Assembly (NCBI RefSeq): GCF_016508585.1
Contig: NZ_JADVOP010000023.1
Span: 1-64,000, forward strand
DNA length: 64,000 nucleotides
Origin: Acinetobacter baumannii
GTDB taxonomy: Bacteria; Pseudomonadota; Gammaproteobacteria; Pseudomonadales; Moraxellaceae
Reading direction: 5' to 3'
The translations under genes were made by a program, and so were the position numbers. The number at the start of each line of letters is the position of its first letter. Position 1 is the stretch's first letter. Below, piece after piece: positions 25,451 to 33,895 of the stretch. The notes under the pieces are model-generated. The model was given only the letters and a program-made list of their open reading frames with translations, was not told the DNA's origin and made no database searches.

Positions 25451-25939
25451 ATGAATGCGTTAAAAGTTTTACGTTTTGCTGTAGATGGTATTGCTGTAAT
25501 CGCAAATACTCAGAATGGTCAGATTAAACATTTATTAAATGATTTTGCAGCTTATGCCTATGAATCAGAATTTGAAAGAATTATGTATTTTTCCGCGACT
25601 GATTTATATGTAGAGTTAAAACTAGATGCGTCACATGTGCAATTGCTATTCAACTCGTGGACAGGTGAGACTTATACACAATGTAATATGAGTGTTGAAC
25701 TCAGTGAAGCATTGGTTTCTGAAAGTGGTGTCGCACTGATTTTAACTGAACGAGATGTTGACCAAACCCTTTGGCTTGAGCACTTATATGCTGAAAATAT
25801 GGCTGAATTAAATGTGGCATTATCTAAAATTGAGCAAATAGCACAATTAAAACAAAACAGTATTCAAGCTTATATTTTACGGTTCTTGACGGACGAGGAT
25901 AAACAGCAATTTTTAGCTGAGTTTGGTAAGACAGAATAA
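25451..25939 (+). CDS. Protein of unknown function
   Basis: A 162-residue soluble protein of mixed alpha/beta pattern with an acidic, helical C-terminal third (NVALSKIEQIAQLKQNSIQAYILRFLTDEDKQQF). No motif, signal peptide or membrane helix is evident. It lies between dadA and the glycine riboswitch on the same strand. I do not recognise the family; the reading frame is convincing for its length and codon use. Confidence 0.6.
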   Translation: MNALKVLRFAVDGIAVIANTQNGQIKHLLNDFAAYAYESEFERIMYFSATDLYVELKLDASHVQLLFNSWTGETYTQCNMSVELSEALVSESGVALILTERDVDQTLWLEHLYAENMAELNVALSKIEQIAQLKQNSIQAYILRFLTDEDKQQFLAEFGKTE

Positions 25940-26021
25940 TTTTTACCATTGATTACCGCAAAAGTGTATCTATTTTATTTAAAATGGCATATACATTGCT
26001 ATATAAAAGGAAAGATGATTG

Positions 26022-26091
26022 CAGGAGAGAAGTCTCTTGTAGACTCGCCGAAGGAGCAACGACCCCGGAAACTCTCAGGCAAAAGGACTGT
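26022..26091 (+). promoter_or_regulatory. Glycine riboswitch, first aptamer
   Basis: The first of two glycine aptamers. It shows the family landmarks in order: GGAGAGA, CGCCGAAGG, a variable hairpin and ACTCTCAGGCAAAAGGAC. The limits are approximate. It lies after the unknown gene at 25451 and before an FAD dehydrogenase gene. Confidence 0.93.
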
Positions 26092-26103
26092 AATTATCGT
26101 AAA

Positions 26104-26225
26104 ACCTCTGGAGAGAAGTCATTCTATTGAAAACAAAAAAGAAATGACTCACCGAAGGGGAAGGTAAAATCTAAATAGTTTAGATTCTTATCGAAGCTCT
26201 CAGGTACACATGACAGATGGGGCAT
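26104..26225 (+). promoter_or_regulatory. Glycine riboswitch, second aptamer
   Basis: The second aptamer repeats the landmarks GGAGAGA, CACCGAAGGGG, a hairpin (ATCTAAATAGTTTAGAT) and GCTCTCAGGTACACATGACAG. About 12 bases separate it from the first, the usual tandem spacing. It ends some 35 bases before the Shine-Dalgarno sequence of the downstream gene. Glycine is the expected ligand. Confidence 0.93.
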
Positions 26226-26233
26226 ACATTGAC

Positions 26234-26256
26234 AATGTAATGAGAAGAATTACATT
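26234..26256 (+). promoter_or_regulatory. Likely riboswitch expression-platform hairpin
   Basis: AATGTAAT and ATTACATT form a hairpin that ends four bases before AGGAG (26261-26265). There is no U-run, so transcription termination here is unlikely. An overlapping alternative, CATT-GAC-AATG (26227-26237), would exclude it. Control of ribosome access is an inference. Confidence 0.5.
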
Positions 26257-26272
26257 TCAAAGGAGTGTGTGT

Positions 26273-27517
26273 ATGTGTCATGTGGTTATTATTGGTTCGG
26301 GTATTACGGGTGTTACCTCAGCTTACGAACTTGCTCAATTAGGGTATCAAGTTACTGTTATTGATAAACATCTATTTCCGGCTATGGAAACGTCTTTTGC
26401 CAATGGCGGACAATTATCTGCATGTAATGCCGAAGTATGGAATCAAAAATCTACCGTGCTCAAAGGCATCAAATGGATGGCAAAAAAAGATGCACCGTTA
26501 TTGCTCAATCCTTCTTTTGACTTACATAAATATGCTTGGTTGGTGGAGTTCCTCGGTAATATCAAACACTATGAAGCCAATACCCAAGACACGGTCAGAA
26601 TGGCACTTTTAGCGCGCCAAAGGCTGTTTAGCATTGCTGAACAAGAAGGCATTGATTTTGATTTAGAAAAACGTGGAATTTTACATTTCTACCATTCTGA
26701 ATATGATTATAAAGTTGCAACAAGTGTCAACGCACTGTTATGCAAAGGTGGCTTAGAGCGTCATGCAGTGACCAATGAGGAAATCAAGGCCATAGAACCA
26801 AGTTTGACTGGCGAATATTACGGTGGTTTTTATTGTCCAGGCGATGCAACCGGAGATATTCATAAGTTCACAACAGGGCTGGCGAAAGCAACTGAAAAGT
26901 ATGGGGTAAAATATTTATTTGGAATGGAAGTGGTCAATGTAGAGCACACGTCCAAGGGGGTAAATATTCAATACCATCCAAGTGTAGAAAATATGGAAGG
27001 ACATTCGGCGACCATCGAGCAGTTAAGCGCTGATGCAGTGGTCATTTGTGGTGGCGTAGGAAGCTATCAGTTAGCCAATCAGTTAGGTGATCGAGTGAAT
27101 GTTTATCCTGTAAAAGGCTATTCCATCACGGTCCAGCTCAATGATGAAAAAAGTATTAATGGTGCACCTTGGGTCAGCTTGCTCGATGAAAGTGCGAAAA
27201 TTGTAACGTCTCGTTTAGGTGCGAATCGTCTACGTATTGCAGGCACAGCAGAATTTAACGGCTATAATCGTGATATTCGTTCTGACCGTATCCAGCCTTT
27301 AACGGATTGGGTCAATAAGAACTTTGATATATCAACCGAGCATTGTGTGCCATGGGCAGGTTTACGTCCAATGATGCCCAATATGATGCCTGTGGTAAAA
27401 CGAGGTAAGCGTGAACGTGTATTCTATAACACGGGACATGGACATTTAGGTTGGACCTTATCTGCTGCAACTGCCGTGATGATCAGTCAGGAGGTTGCAA
27501 GTTCACATCCGATCTAG
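26273..27517 (+). CDS. DadA-like FAD dehydrogenase under glycine riboswitch control
   Basis: A 414-residue FAD-dependent amino-acid dehydrogenase. It starts MCHVVIIGSGITGVTSAYELAQLGYQVTVID and has ETSFANGGQLSACNAEVW and a C-terminal GHGHLGWTLSAATAV, all parallel to DadA, but overall it is clearly diverged from the dadA product nearby. The frame opens at 26210 inside the riboswitch; the ATG at 26273 has AGGAG seven bases ahead and is the true start. Because its leader senses glycine, the substrate may be glycine itself or a closely tied D-amino acid, making this a glycine-detoxifying or -using dehydrogenase. That is inferred from the leader only. Confidence 0.85.
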   Translation: MCHVVIIGSGITGVTSAYELAQLGYQVTVIDKHLFPAMETSFANGGQLSACNAEVWNQKSTVLKGIKWMAKKDAPLLLNPSFDLHKYAWLVEFLGNIKHYEANTQDTVRMALLARQRLFSIAEQEGIDFDLEKRGILHFYHSEYDYKVATSVNALLCKGGLERHAVTNEEIKAIEPSLTGEYYGGFYCPGDATGDIHKFTTGLAKATEKYGVKYLFGMEVVNVEHTSKGVNIQYHPSVENMEGHSATIEQLSADAVVICGGVGSYQLANQLGDRVNVYPVKGYSITVQLNDEKSINGAPWVSLLDESAKIVTSRLGANRLRIAGTAEFNGYNRDIRSDRIQPLTDWVNKNFDISTEHCVPWAGLRPMMPNMMPVVKRGKRERVFYNTGHGHLGWTLSAATAVMISQEVASSHPI

Positions 27518-27594
27518 CTTTGGATCATGTTGTAGATACAAATGAATTAAATGTAAATGGCATTTTCTGGGTGATATGATCTGAATGTCAAAGT

Positions 27595-27616
27595 AAGAGG
27601 GGGATATGCCCCTCTT
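27595..27616. terminator. Bidirectional terminator, dehydrogenase/nitroreductase
   Basis: AAGAGGGG and CCCCTCTT pair in a compact GC-rich stem between two convergent genes. The T-run on the plus strand is broken. Confidence 0.65.
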
Positions 27617-27646
27617 AATCTTTATTGTCTAATCAACATTTCAGAC

Positions 27647-28300
27647 TTAAAGACGAGTAATAATATCTTTCTGTGCAAGACGAGATTTGGGTAATTTGGC
27701 GTTGAAATCGACATCACTGCGATAACCAAGCGTCATAATAACAGAAGGAATTAAGTTCTTTTCAGCTAGACCAAGTTCCTCCGTTAAAATTGCTTCGTCA
27801 AATCCACCAATTGGAGTAGCATCTATTCCTTCAATTCCTGCGGCTAAGAGCATTTGTCCAAGCGCAATAAAGGTTTGATTTTCTGACCAACGTTGAATAT
27901 CACCTTTTTCGTTACGGTAATACGAGACATAACCTGTACGGCTGTCTTTTTGTCCTTGTTTGGCTTGCTCATCTTTAAAGCGACCGCTTTGATCATCTTG
28001 TTGAAGTAAACTTTCTAAGTGTTGCTCGCTGATGTCTGCTTGTGTACAGAATACGATTGTATGTGATGAATCCAATACTTTGGGTGCATTGTAGGCATAT
28101 TTGCCGACAAGGGCTTTTGCAATGCGTTGTTTTGCCGCATCATGATCTGCGATAAAGAAATGCCAAGGTTGAATATTGATGGAGGAGGGGGTTAAACGCA
28201 AGATTTCAACTAAACGTTCAAATTGTGCATGCGGTATTTTCTTTGTTGCATCATAAGCCTTGGTGGTATAACGTGTTTTTGCTACAGTCAATAGATCCAT
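27647..28300 (-). CDS. nfsB: Oxygen-insensitive NAD(P)H nitroreductase, NfsB-like
   Basis: A 217-residue FMN enzyme of the nitroreductase family, close to NfsB/dihydropteridine reductase. It starts MDLLTVAKTRYTTKAYD, has the RLTPSSINIQPWHFFIADH flavin-binding segment and a C-terminal GYRSDVDFNAKLPKSRL. It would reduce nitroaromatics, quinones and pteridines by two-electron transfer in the cytosol. It stands alone between two terminator-flanked units. Confidence 0.85.
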   Translation of the reverse strand: MDLLTVAKTRYTTKAYDATKKIPHAQFERLVEILRLTPSSINIQPWHFFIADHDAAKQRIAKALVGKYAYNAPKVLDSSHTIVFCTQADISEQHLESLLQQDDQSGRFKDEQAKQGQKDSRTGYVSYYRNEKGDIQRWSENQTFIALGQMLLAAGIEGIDATPIGGFDEAILTEELGLAEKNLIPSVIMTLGYRSDVDFNAKLPKSRLAQKDIITRL

Positions 28301-28586
28301 GAATGTATCTCGTATATCGTAAAGTTTCGATATATTCTATGCTAAAATTCCTGAAAGTGAATCTTAAAATCGTAAATAAACATCAAAACCATAAGGGAAT
28401 TGAAATATTTGTATAAATTTTAACTGGATTTTCTATTTCATCTTCAGATTTTAAAGATTTTATTTAAACCCGTGTAATGAATGGTGCACATGTCAATTGA
28501 GTTTTTTGGTGTATTTTAAATGATGCTGCTGTACAAGCCTAAGCATAAATAGCATCCATTTTTACGCGCGATCTGTGTGATCGTTG

Positions 28587-29306
28587 TTATTGAATTACCC
28601 ATTGAATCAATCGCCATTCTGCATTTTCATTGACTTCCAAAAGCATTGCTTCAGAAGTTTTTTCTCGCCAATCACCAAGAACAATTCGAAGTTTATTTTT
28701 TACATCATGAATTGCAGGACGATGGGTATGTCCATGAATCAAGACATCTGAATTTTCTAAAGCCTGTTCTACAGCCTTTGGATTGACATCCATGATTTCG
28801 TAAGATTTGTTTTGTTGTGATTCGCGGCTTTGTTTACGAAAACCATTGGCAAGTTTCTGCCTAAAGCTGAGAGGCGTAGCTTTTAAGATTTTCAATACCA
28901 GAGGATGACGGATGACTTTCTTAAATCTTTGATAAGCAACATCATCAGTACACAATGCATCGCCATGTTCAAGACGGAACTGCGTTTGCGCAATTTTAAA
29001 ATGATAAATTTCAGGAAGTAACTGGCCGTTAAACTGATCCAAGAACGCTTGACCTAAAGCAAAATCACGATTGCCAACTTGAAAGTAAATTTGATTACCT
29101 GCTTGGTTAAACGCTTGTAAATGTTGAACAACTTCATTGAGCCAAGGCGCAGTATAATCATCGCCGATCCAAGCATTAAACCAATCGCCAAGAATAAACA
29201 ATTGAGTGTTTAGCGTTTTATAATGATCCAATAAATCAAAAAACCCTCGAACCAGTCGAGGGTGTTCTGGTGACAAATGTAAATCAGCGATAAACAGATA
29301 GGTCAC
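28587..29306 (-). CDS. lpxH: UDP-2,3-diacylglucosamine pyrophosphohydrolase
   Basis: A 239-residue calcineurin-like metallophosphoesterase that makes lipid X in lipid A synthesis. The metal-ligand motifs are all present: DLHLS at residues 8-12, GDWFNAW, GNRDF and GHTHRP. The length fits LpxH. It follows ppiB on the same strand, as it does in many gammaproteobacteria, with a 91-base gap that holds a long hairpin. Confidence 0.93.
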   Translation of the reverse strand: MTYLFIADLHLSPEHPRLVRGFFDLLDHYKTLNTQLFILGDWFNAWIGDDYTAPWLNEVVQHLQAFNQAGNQIYFQVGNRDFALGQAFLDQFNGQLLPEIYHFKIAQTQFRLEHGDALCTDDVAYQRFKKVIRHPLVLKILKATPLSFRQKLANGFRKQSRESQQNKSYEIMDVNPKAVEQALENSDVLIHGHTHRPAIHDVKNKLRIVLGDWREKTSEAMLLEVNENAEWRLIQWVIQ

Positions 29307-29324
29307 TTTTTTTCCTATAAAATT

Positions 29325-29390
29325 ATCCTACTCTCAGCATCTTGTGACTGGATGCCGTGTTGCTCTTTAATCAAAGTACAAAAGTAGGAT
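29325..29390 (-). other. Long stem-loop between ppiB and lpxH
   Basis: ATCCTACT and AGTAGGAT pair at the ends of a 66-base stretch, with an inner GCATC/GATGC hairpin. It fills most of the gap between two co-directional genes. It might attenuate read-through or protect the ppiB mRNA end. Confidence 0.45.
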
Positions 29391-29397
29391 TTATTTA

Positions 29398-29907
29398 TTA
29401 TTCAGCAATGATTTTTGCAGATTCGATCACTACATTTTCAAGCGGAACGTCAGCGTGGTAACCACGGTTGCCCGTACGAACACCTTTAATCGCTTCAACT
29501 ACATCCATACCTTCAGTCACTTTACCAAATACTGCATAACCCCAGCCTTGTGCAGTTTTACCTGTATGGTTAAGGAAAGAGTTATTTTTTACGTTGATAA
29601 AGAATTGTGCAGAAGCAGAGTGAGGTGCTTGTGTACGAGCCATTGCAATCGTACCTTCGTCATTGCTCAAACCGTTGTCAGCTTCATTTTCAATTGAATC
29701 ACGAGTTGTTTTTTCTTTAAAGTTTTCATCCATGCCACCGCCTTGGATCATAAAACCGTCAATAACACGATGGAAGATTACGCCATCATAAAAACCATCA
29801 CGAACATATTCTAAAAAGTTAGCAACAGTTTTTGGTGCTTTTTCAGAGTTAAGTTCAAGAACAATACGTCCTTTGTTGGTGTTTAATTCGACTTGAGGAA
29901 AACTCAT
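29398..29907 (-). CDS. ppiB: Peptidyl-prolyl cis-trans isomerase B (cyclophilin)
   Basis: A 169-residue cyclophilin without a signal peptide, hence cytosolic. Active-site stretches are [30 protein letters not shown] and the [14 protein letters not shown] segment. It catalyses proline isomerisation during protein folding. The ATG has AGGAG upstream. It diverges from glnS, and the two promoters must share about 165 bases. Confidence 0.94.
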   Translation of the reverse strand: MSFPQVELNTNKGRIVLELNSEKAPKTVANFLEYVRDGFYDGVIFHRVIDGFMIQGGGMDENFKEKTTRDSIENEADNGLSNDEGTIAMARTQAPHSASAQFFINVKNNSFLNHTGKTAQGWGYAVFGKVTEGMDVVEAIKGVRTGNRGYHADVPLENVVIESAKIIAE

Positions 29908-30074
29908 TCTATAATCTCCTAATCATGACGAAAAATGTCATGGGTTTTTGGTTGAGAGAAGCATAAGCAAACTGTAAACTACATAGCAAGTAAAAATGTG
30001 AAATTCTTTTGTTAAAAAGGATAAAATCGCATTTTCTATATTCAATTTTAACTTTTAGAAGTGATTTATCAACT

Positions 30075-31796
30075 ATGAAGCCAAATGATGTTGTTTCAGA
30101 ACTGCCGAAAAGCCCGACAAATAATGCCAGCCCTGTCGATAATGCGCAGCAAGAACAACAACCGGGCTTAGATTTCGTACGTCAGGTGATTACTGATGAT
30201 CTATCAACAGGTCGTACACAACAAGTCGTGACTCGTTTTCCACCAGAGCCAAATGGTTATCTGCATATCGGTCATGTTAAAGCGATTTGCTTGAATTTCG
30301 GTATTGCAGAAGAATATGAAGGCTTATGTAACTTACGTTTTGATGACACCAATCCTGATGCTGAAGAACAAGAATATGTCGACGGAATTGCCAACGATGT
30401 AAAATGGTTGGGCTTTGAATGGAATGGTGAACCACGTTATGCATCAAGCTATTTTGACCAATTGCATGCTTGGGCAATCCAGTTAATCAAACAAGGCGAT
30501 GCTTATGTAGATTTGCAAAGCCCTGAAGAAATTAGAATTAACCGTGGTAATTTCGTAGAACCAGGTAAAAACTCACCTTACCGAGATACTTCTATTGAAG
30601 AGAATCTTGTTCGTTTTGAAAAAATGAATAATGGTGAATTTGCAGAAGGTGAAGCCGTATTGCGTGCCAAAATTGATATGGCTTCTCCGAATGTGCATAT
30701 GCGTGATCCAATTTTATATCGTGTACTTCATTCCGAACATCATCAAACGGGTGATAAATGGAAAATGTATCCAATGTATGACTATGCGCATCCATTGTCA
30801 GATGCAATTGAAGGCATTACCCATTCATTGTGTACATTGGAGTTTCAAGACCACCGCCCATTCTACGATTGGATTGTTGAAAAGGTCCATTCAAAGGCTG
30901 TACCACGTCAGTATGAATCAAGTCGTTTAAATGTAGACTATACGATTACTTCTAAACGTAAATTGCGCAAATTGGTTGAAGGGAATTATGTCAGCGGTTG
31001 GGATGATCCCCGTATGCCAACGGTGGTCGGTATGCGCCGCCGTGGATTTACTCCTGAAGGTCTACGTGACTTCTGTAAGCGTGTAGGGGTATCTAAAACT
31101 GATGGTATTGTGGATGTGGCAATGCTTGAATTCTGCATTCGTCAATCACTTGAAAATACAGCAGCTCGAGGGATGGCTGTATTAAATCCATTAAAAGTGA
31201 CATTAACCAACTTGCCGGCAGACATGGATTTAACCCATGCACGTCATCCAAATGTAGATATGGGTGATCGTGTTATTCCATTAACTTCTGAAATTTACAT
31301 CGATCGTAAAGATTTTGAAGAGGTACCCCCTAAGGGCTTTAAACGTTTGGTTCCAGAAGGTGAAGTACGTTTACGTCATGCCTATGTGATCAAGTGTGAC
31401 GAAGTGATTAAAGATGAAAACGGTGAGGTTGTTGAGCTGAAATGTTCAATAGACCCAGAAACTTTAGGTAAAAATCCTGAAGGACGCAAAGTAAAAGGGG
31501 TTATTCATTGGGTTTCAGCCACTCAAGGGATTCCGGCTGAAGTCCGTATTTATGATCGTTTATTTACTGAAGCTGCACCGGATGCCGATGATGATTTCTT
31601 GAAGTTTTTAAACCCTGAATCATTAAAAACCGTACAAGCAGTGGTTGAACCCGCTTTGGCTCAAGCCAAGCCGGAAGATCGTTTCCAGTTTGAACGAGAA
31701 GGTTATTTTGTTGCAGATCAGTATGATCATACGCTTGCAAAACCTGTGTTCAACCGTATCTTGGATTTAAAAGACAGTTTTAAACCGGGCAAATAA
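30075..31796 (+). CDS. glnS: Glutaminyl-tRNA synthetase
   Basis: A class I aminoacyl-tRNA synthetase of 573 residues that charges tRNA-Gln. It has the HIGH motif within [17 protein letters not shown], the [17 protein letters not shown] segment, the [18 protein letters not shown] pocket and the KMSKS-equivalent TSKRKL. The C terminus holds the two-barrel anticodon-binding domain. The frame opens at 30009, but the ATG at 30075 fits the family better; about 40 residues precede the catalytic fold, somewhat longer than in E. coli. Confidence 0.96.
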   Translation: MKPNDVVSELPKSPTNNASPVDNAQQEQQPGLDFVRQVITDDLSTGRTQQVVTRFPPEPNGYLHIGHVKAICLNFGIAEEYEGLCNLRFDDTNPDAEEQEYVDGIANDVKWLGFEWNGEPRYASSYFDQLHAWAIQLIKQGDAYVDLQSPEEIRINRGNFVEPGKNSPYRDTSIEENLVRFEKMNNGEFAEGEAVLRAKIDMASPNVHMRDPILYRVLHSEHHQTGDKWKMYPMYDYAHPLSDAIEGITHSLCTLEFQDHRPFYDWIVEKVHSKAVPRQYESSRLNVDYTITSKRKLRKLVEGNYVSGWDDPRMPTVVGMRRRGFTPEGLRDFCKRVGVSKTDGIVDVAMLEFCIRQSLENTAARGMAVLNPLKVTLTNLPADMDLTHARHPNVDMGDRVIPLTSEIYIDRKDFEEVPPKGFKRLVPEGEVRLRHAYVIKCDEVIKDENGEVVELKCSIDPETLGKNPEGRKVKGVIHWVSATQGIPAEVRIYDRLFTEAAPDADDDFLKFLNPESLKTVQAVVEPALAQAKPEDRFQFEREGYFVADQYDHTLAKPVFNRILDLKDSFKPGK

Positions 31797-31831
31797 TCTT
31801 TGCATTGAGCGCTAAATCAGTTTCGACTTTA

Positions 31832-31855
31832 AACCTAGCTTCGGCTAGGTTTTTT
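31832..31855 (+). terminator. Terminator after glnS
   Basis: AACCTAGC and GCTAGGTT pair around the stable tetraloop TTCG, followed by a T-run. Confidence 0.9.
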
Positions 31856-31929
31856 GATTACGAAATTGATTGAGCAATGATATCGAATAGCGATATATTA
31901 AGCGTACAAATAATAATCAGGATAAGCCA

Positions 31930-32250
31930 ATGTCTTCCCAATTTGATTTTGTTACGGTTCATATCAAGCCTAATGTACATTATAAAGGGCGATCAATTAG
32001 TTATGTTATCGAATGTCAAGATGGTTCAAAAAAAACATTGGGTGTGATTTTACCTACTGAGAAACCGTTGATATTTGAAACACATGTTAGCGAAAAAATC
32101 GAAATTATTTCGGGGAAATGCTTTGTAAAAAGAGAGCAAAGTGAGGAAACGGAAGTGTACCATTCAGGTGAGTTTTTTACAGTCCCTGCAAATAGCCGAT
32201 TCAGTATGCAATCGACAGAAGTGGTTGATTATATTTGTCATTTGGAGTAA
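31930..32250 (+). CDS. ppnP: Pyrimidine/purine nucleoside phosphorylase, PpnP family
   Basis: A 106-residue small cupin-like protein matching the PpnP (YaiE, formerly DUF1255) family, with GRSISYVIECQDGSKKTLGVILP, EIISGKCFVK and GEFFTVPANSRFSM. Family members split nucleosides with phosphate to a base and ribose 1-phosphate, with broad substrate range. The full length is present. AGGATAA precedes the start, and a terminator separates it from glnS. Confidence 0.85.
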   Translation: MSSQFDFVTVHIKPNVHYKGRSISYVIECQDGSKKTLGVILPTEKPLIFETHVSEKIEIISGKCFVKREQSEETEVYHSGEFFTVPANSRFSMQSTEVVDYICHLE

Positions 32251-32464
32251 TCCCCATTCTTGAAATATGCATCATATCGATCAGATGCTTTGACAGCCCT
32301 ATATTTTGAGAAAAATTTTAGTTAATCTGCTTGAATGAATGATCGCTGTTCAATTTAATGTTTTCGTCTTTGCAGAGGACATCCATCGTCCACCTGTTAA
32401 AAAATGCATACTTTAAACGATAACTTCTTGATCAATAAAATCAAGGCGATAAATATACTGTTTG

Positions 32465-32600
32465 ATACTATAAAGCTTTTAATTGCATGTTTTACATCTA
32501 GAGTTTAAATAGATTTGTGTAGGCAATGCCTCACTTTTCAGAACAACATCCTTGTTGGATTGAATCATCAGTGGTTAATCATTAAGGCTTTAAATTTATT
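32465..32600. repeat. Degenerate dispersed repeat with hairpins, copy B
   Basis: This lies in the 440-base gap between ppnP and the SRPBCC gene. Bases 32465-32528 align with 16187-16250, and the CACTTTTCAG block follows in both. A 14-base hairpin CAACA-TCCT-TGTTG (32544-32557) matches CGACA-TCCA-TGTCG of copy A, with one paired G-C changed to A-T. Limits are approximate. Confidence 0.6.
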
Positions 32601-32689
32601 AACAAAAACTTGATACTGATTCTTATCTACGTATGCTATCAGTATGCTATTGTTCATCCAATCGTTATCCCTGTAAAAGAGTAATAAGA

Positions 32690-33133
32690 ATGAATCCAAC
32701 AATAGAAACACAAATGCTGATTCGTAAACCGGTATCCGAGGTTTTCAATGCATTTATTGATCCTGAAATAACCACTAAGTTTTGGTTTAACAGTGCGACC
32801 GGTCCATTAAAAGAAGGCAAAATTGTGCAGTGGAGTTGGGATAAATATCAAGTAAAATCAAAGGTCATGGTTTTTAATATTCTTGAAAATAAATTGATTC
32901 AAATTGCCTGGGGAGAACCTAAAACATCTGTGGATTTCATTTTTGAAGCATTGGGTGCCGAGCAAACCTATGTCACTATTCGTAATTATGATATCCCATT
33001 GCAGGGTGCTGAACTGATTAAATTTATTATAGATGCGACTGGTGGATTTACAACGGTGTTGGATGGTTTAAAAGCCTATTTGGAGCATGGTTTAGTTTTG
33101 AATTTGGTTGAAGATAAATTTCCACCATTTTAA
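32690..33133 (+). CDS. SRPBCC/AHSA1-type protein
   Basis: A 147-residue protein of the START-like SRPBCC fold, AHSA1/CalC type: IETQMLIRKPVSEVFNAFIDPEITTKFWF at the N terminus and GGFTTVLDGLKAYLEHG at the C terminus are typical. These proteins bind hydrophobic ligands in a deep cavity. The open frame starts at 32633, but the ATG at 32690 gives the family N terminus. The role is unknown. Confidence 0.75.
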   Translation: MNPTIETQMLIRKPVSEVFNAFIDPEITTKFWFNSATGPLKEGKIVQWSWDKYQVKSKVMVFNILENKLIQIAWGEPKTSVDFIFEALGAEQTYVTIRNYDIPLQGAELIKFIIDATGGFTTVLDGLKAYLEHGLVLNLVEDKFPPF

Positions 33134-33176
33134 CGGTGTTGGCTTGTCCATTTCACCGATCAGTGCATTAAATGAA

Positions 33177-33713
33177 CTACTTTTTGGTTTGTTGTTCTTT
33201 TAATGATAGATAAGTTGGGAGTTTGAGTTTGGACTGAGCTCTAAGTTTCATTTTGATATATAACACCAAAGCAAAACAGGTGGTGGCAACAGTTAAAAAT
33301 AAGCCGTTCATATAGGTCATGATTGAACTGATATAACCAATTGTGGTTAAACGATTCATCATTTTCACCACTTGAGGGCTACTCTCAATCCCTGTAATTG
33401 CCCAACTGCAGAGATGCTCGCAGTTATTGATAATAAGGTGATAGTTGTTTTCATGCATACGTGAGCGCATACGGCGTACGACATGGCGACCCGAAAACTT
33501 GGGTTGCTCATAAAGACGTATGCGAATGGTTTTACCATGTGAGAATTTTTCCAGAGAGGTCATTTCTATCGGACGTTTTTTAAAGAAATGTGCAAAACCA
33601 GAATAATGAATCACGCGACCTCGTCCTGCATAAATGCCATGATGGCTATAGCCAAAATGTTTGACGATTAAATGTGTTCCAATCGGGTATTTCGTTATTT
33701 GTTTTGTCTGCAT
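33177..33713 (-). CDS. LRAT-like (NC-domain) membrane protein
   Basis: A 178-residue protein with an LRAT/NlpC-P60-type cysteine hydrolase-acyltransferase core. The likely catalytic set is His25 (HHGIYAG), His36 (VIHYSG) and Cys98 (NNCEHLCSW), the last matching the NCEHF box of LRAT and HRASLS proteins. One or two membrane helices follow near residues 122-150, then a basic tail. Known relatives transfer acyl groups from phospholipids or hydrolyse them. Bacterial members are little studied. It is a single gene with no evident partner. Confidence 0.75.
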   Translation of the reverse strand: MQTKQITKYPIGTHLIVKHFGYSHHGIYAGRGRVIHYSGFAHFFKKRPIEMTSLEKFSHGKTIRIRLYEQPKFSGRHVVRRMRSRMHENNYHLIINNCEHLCSWAITGIESSPQVVKMMNRLTTIGYISSIMTYMNGLFLTVATTCFALVLYIKMKLRAQSKLKLPTYLSLKEQQTKK

Positions 33714-33895
33714 ATGTCACTCAGTTCAAATAAATTGTACACATGTATTTAATTGAAAGGATAGAATGATTATAGCGATGCATGATGAATTTAATAGCCC
33801 TTAAAGTGCTAATTAAGTAAAAAATTACATTTAAAATGCAAAATAACATGCATTATGAATTTAAAAATTGAAAAGATGATTCGGAATTCAAGTTT

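Noticed and set aside
25949-26167. A 72-codon frame over the riboswitch
   Set aside because: It overlaps the tandem glycine aptamers, whose conserved RNA landmarks explain the sequence; no protein family is recognisable.
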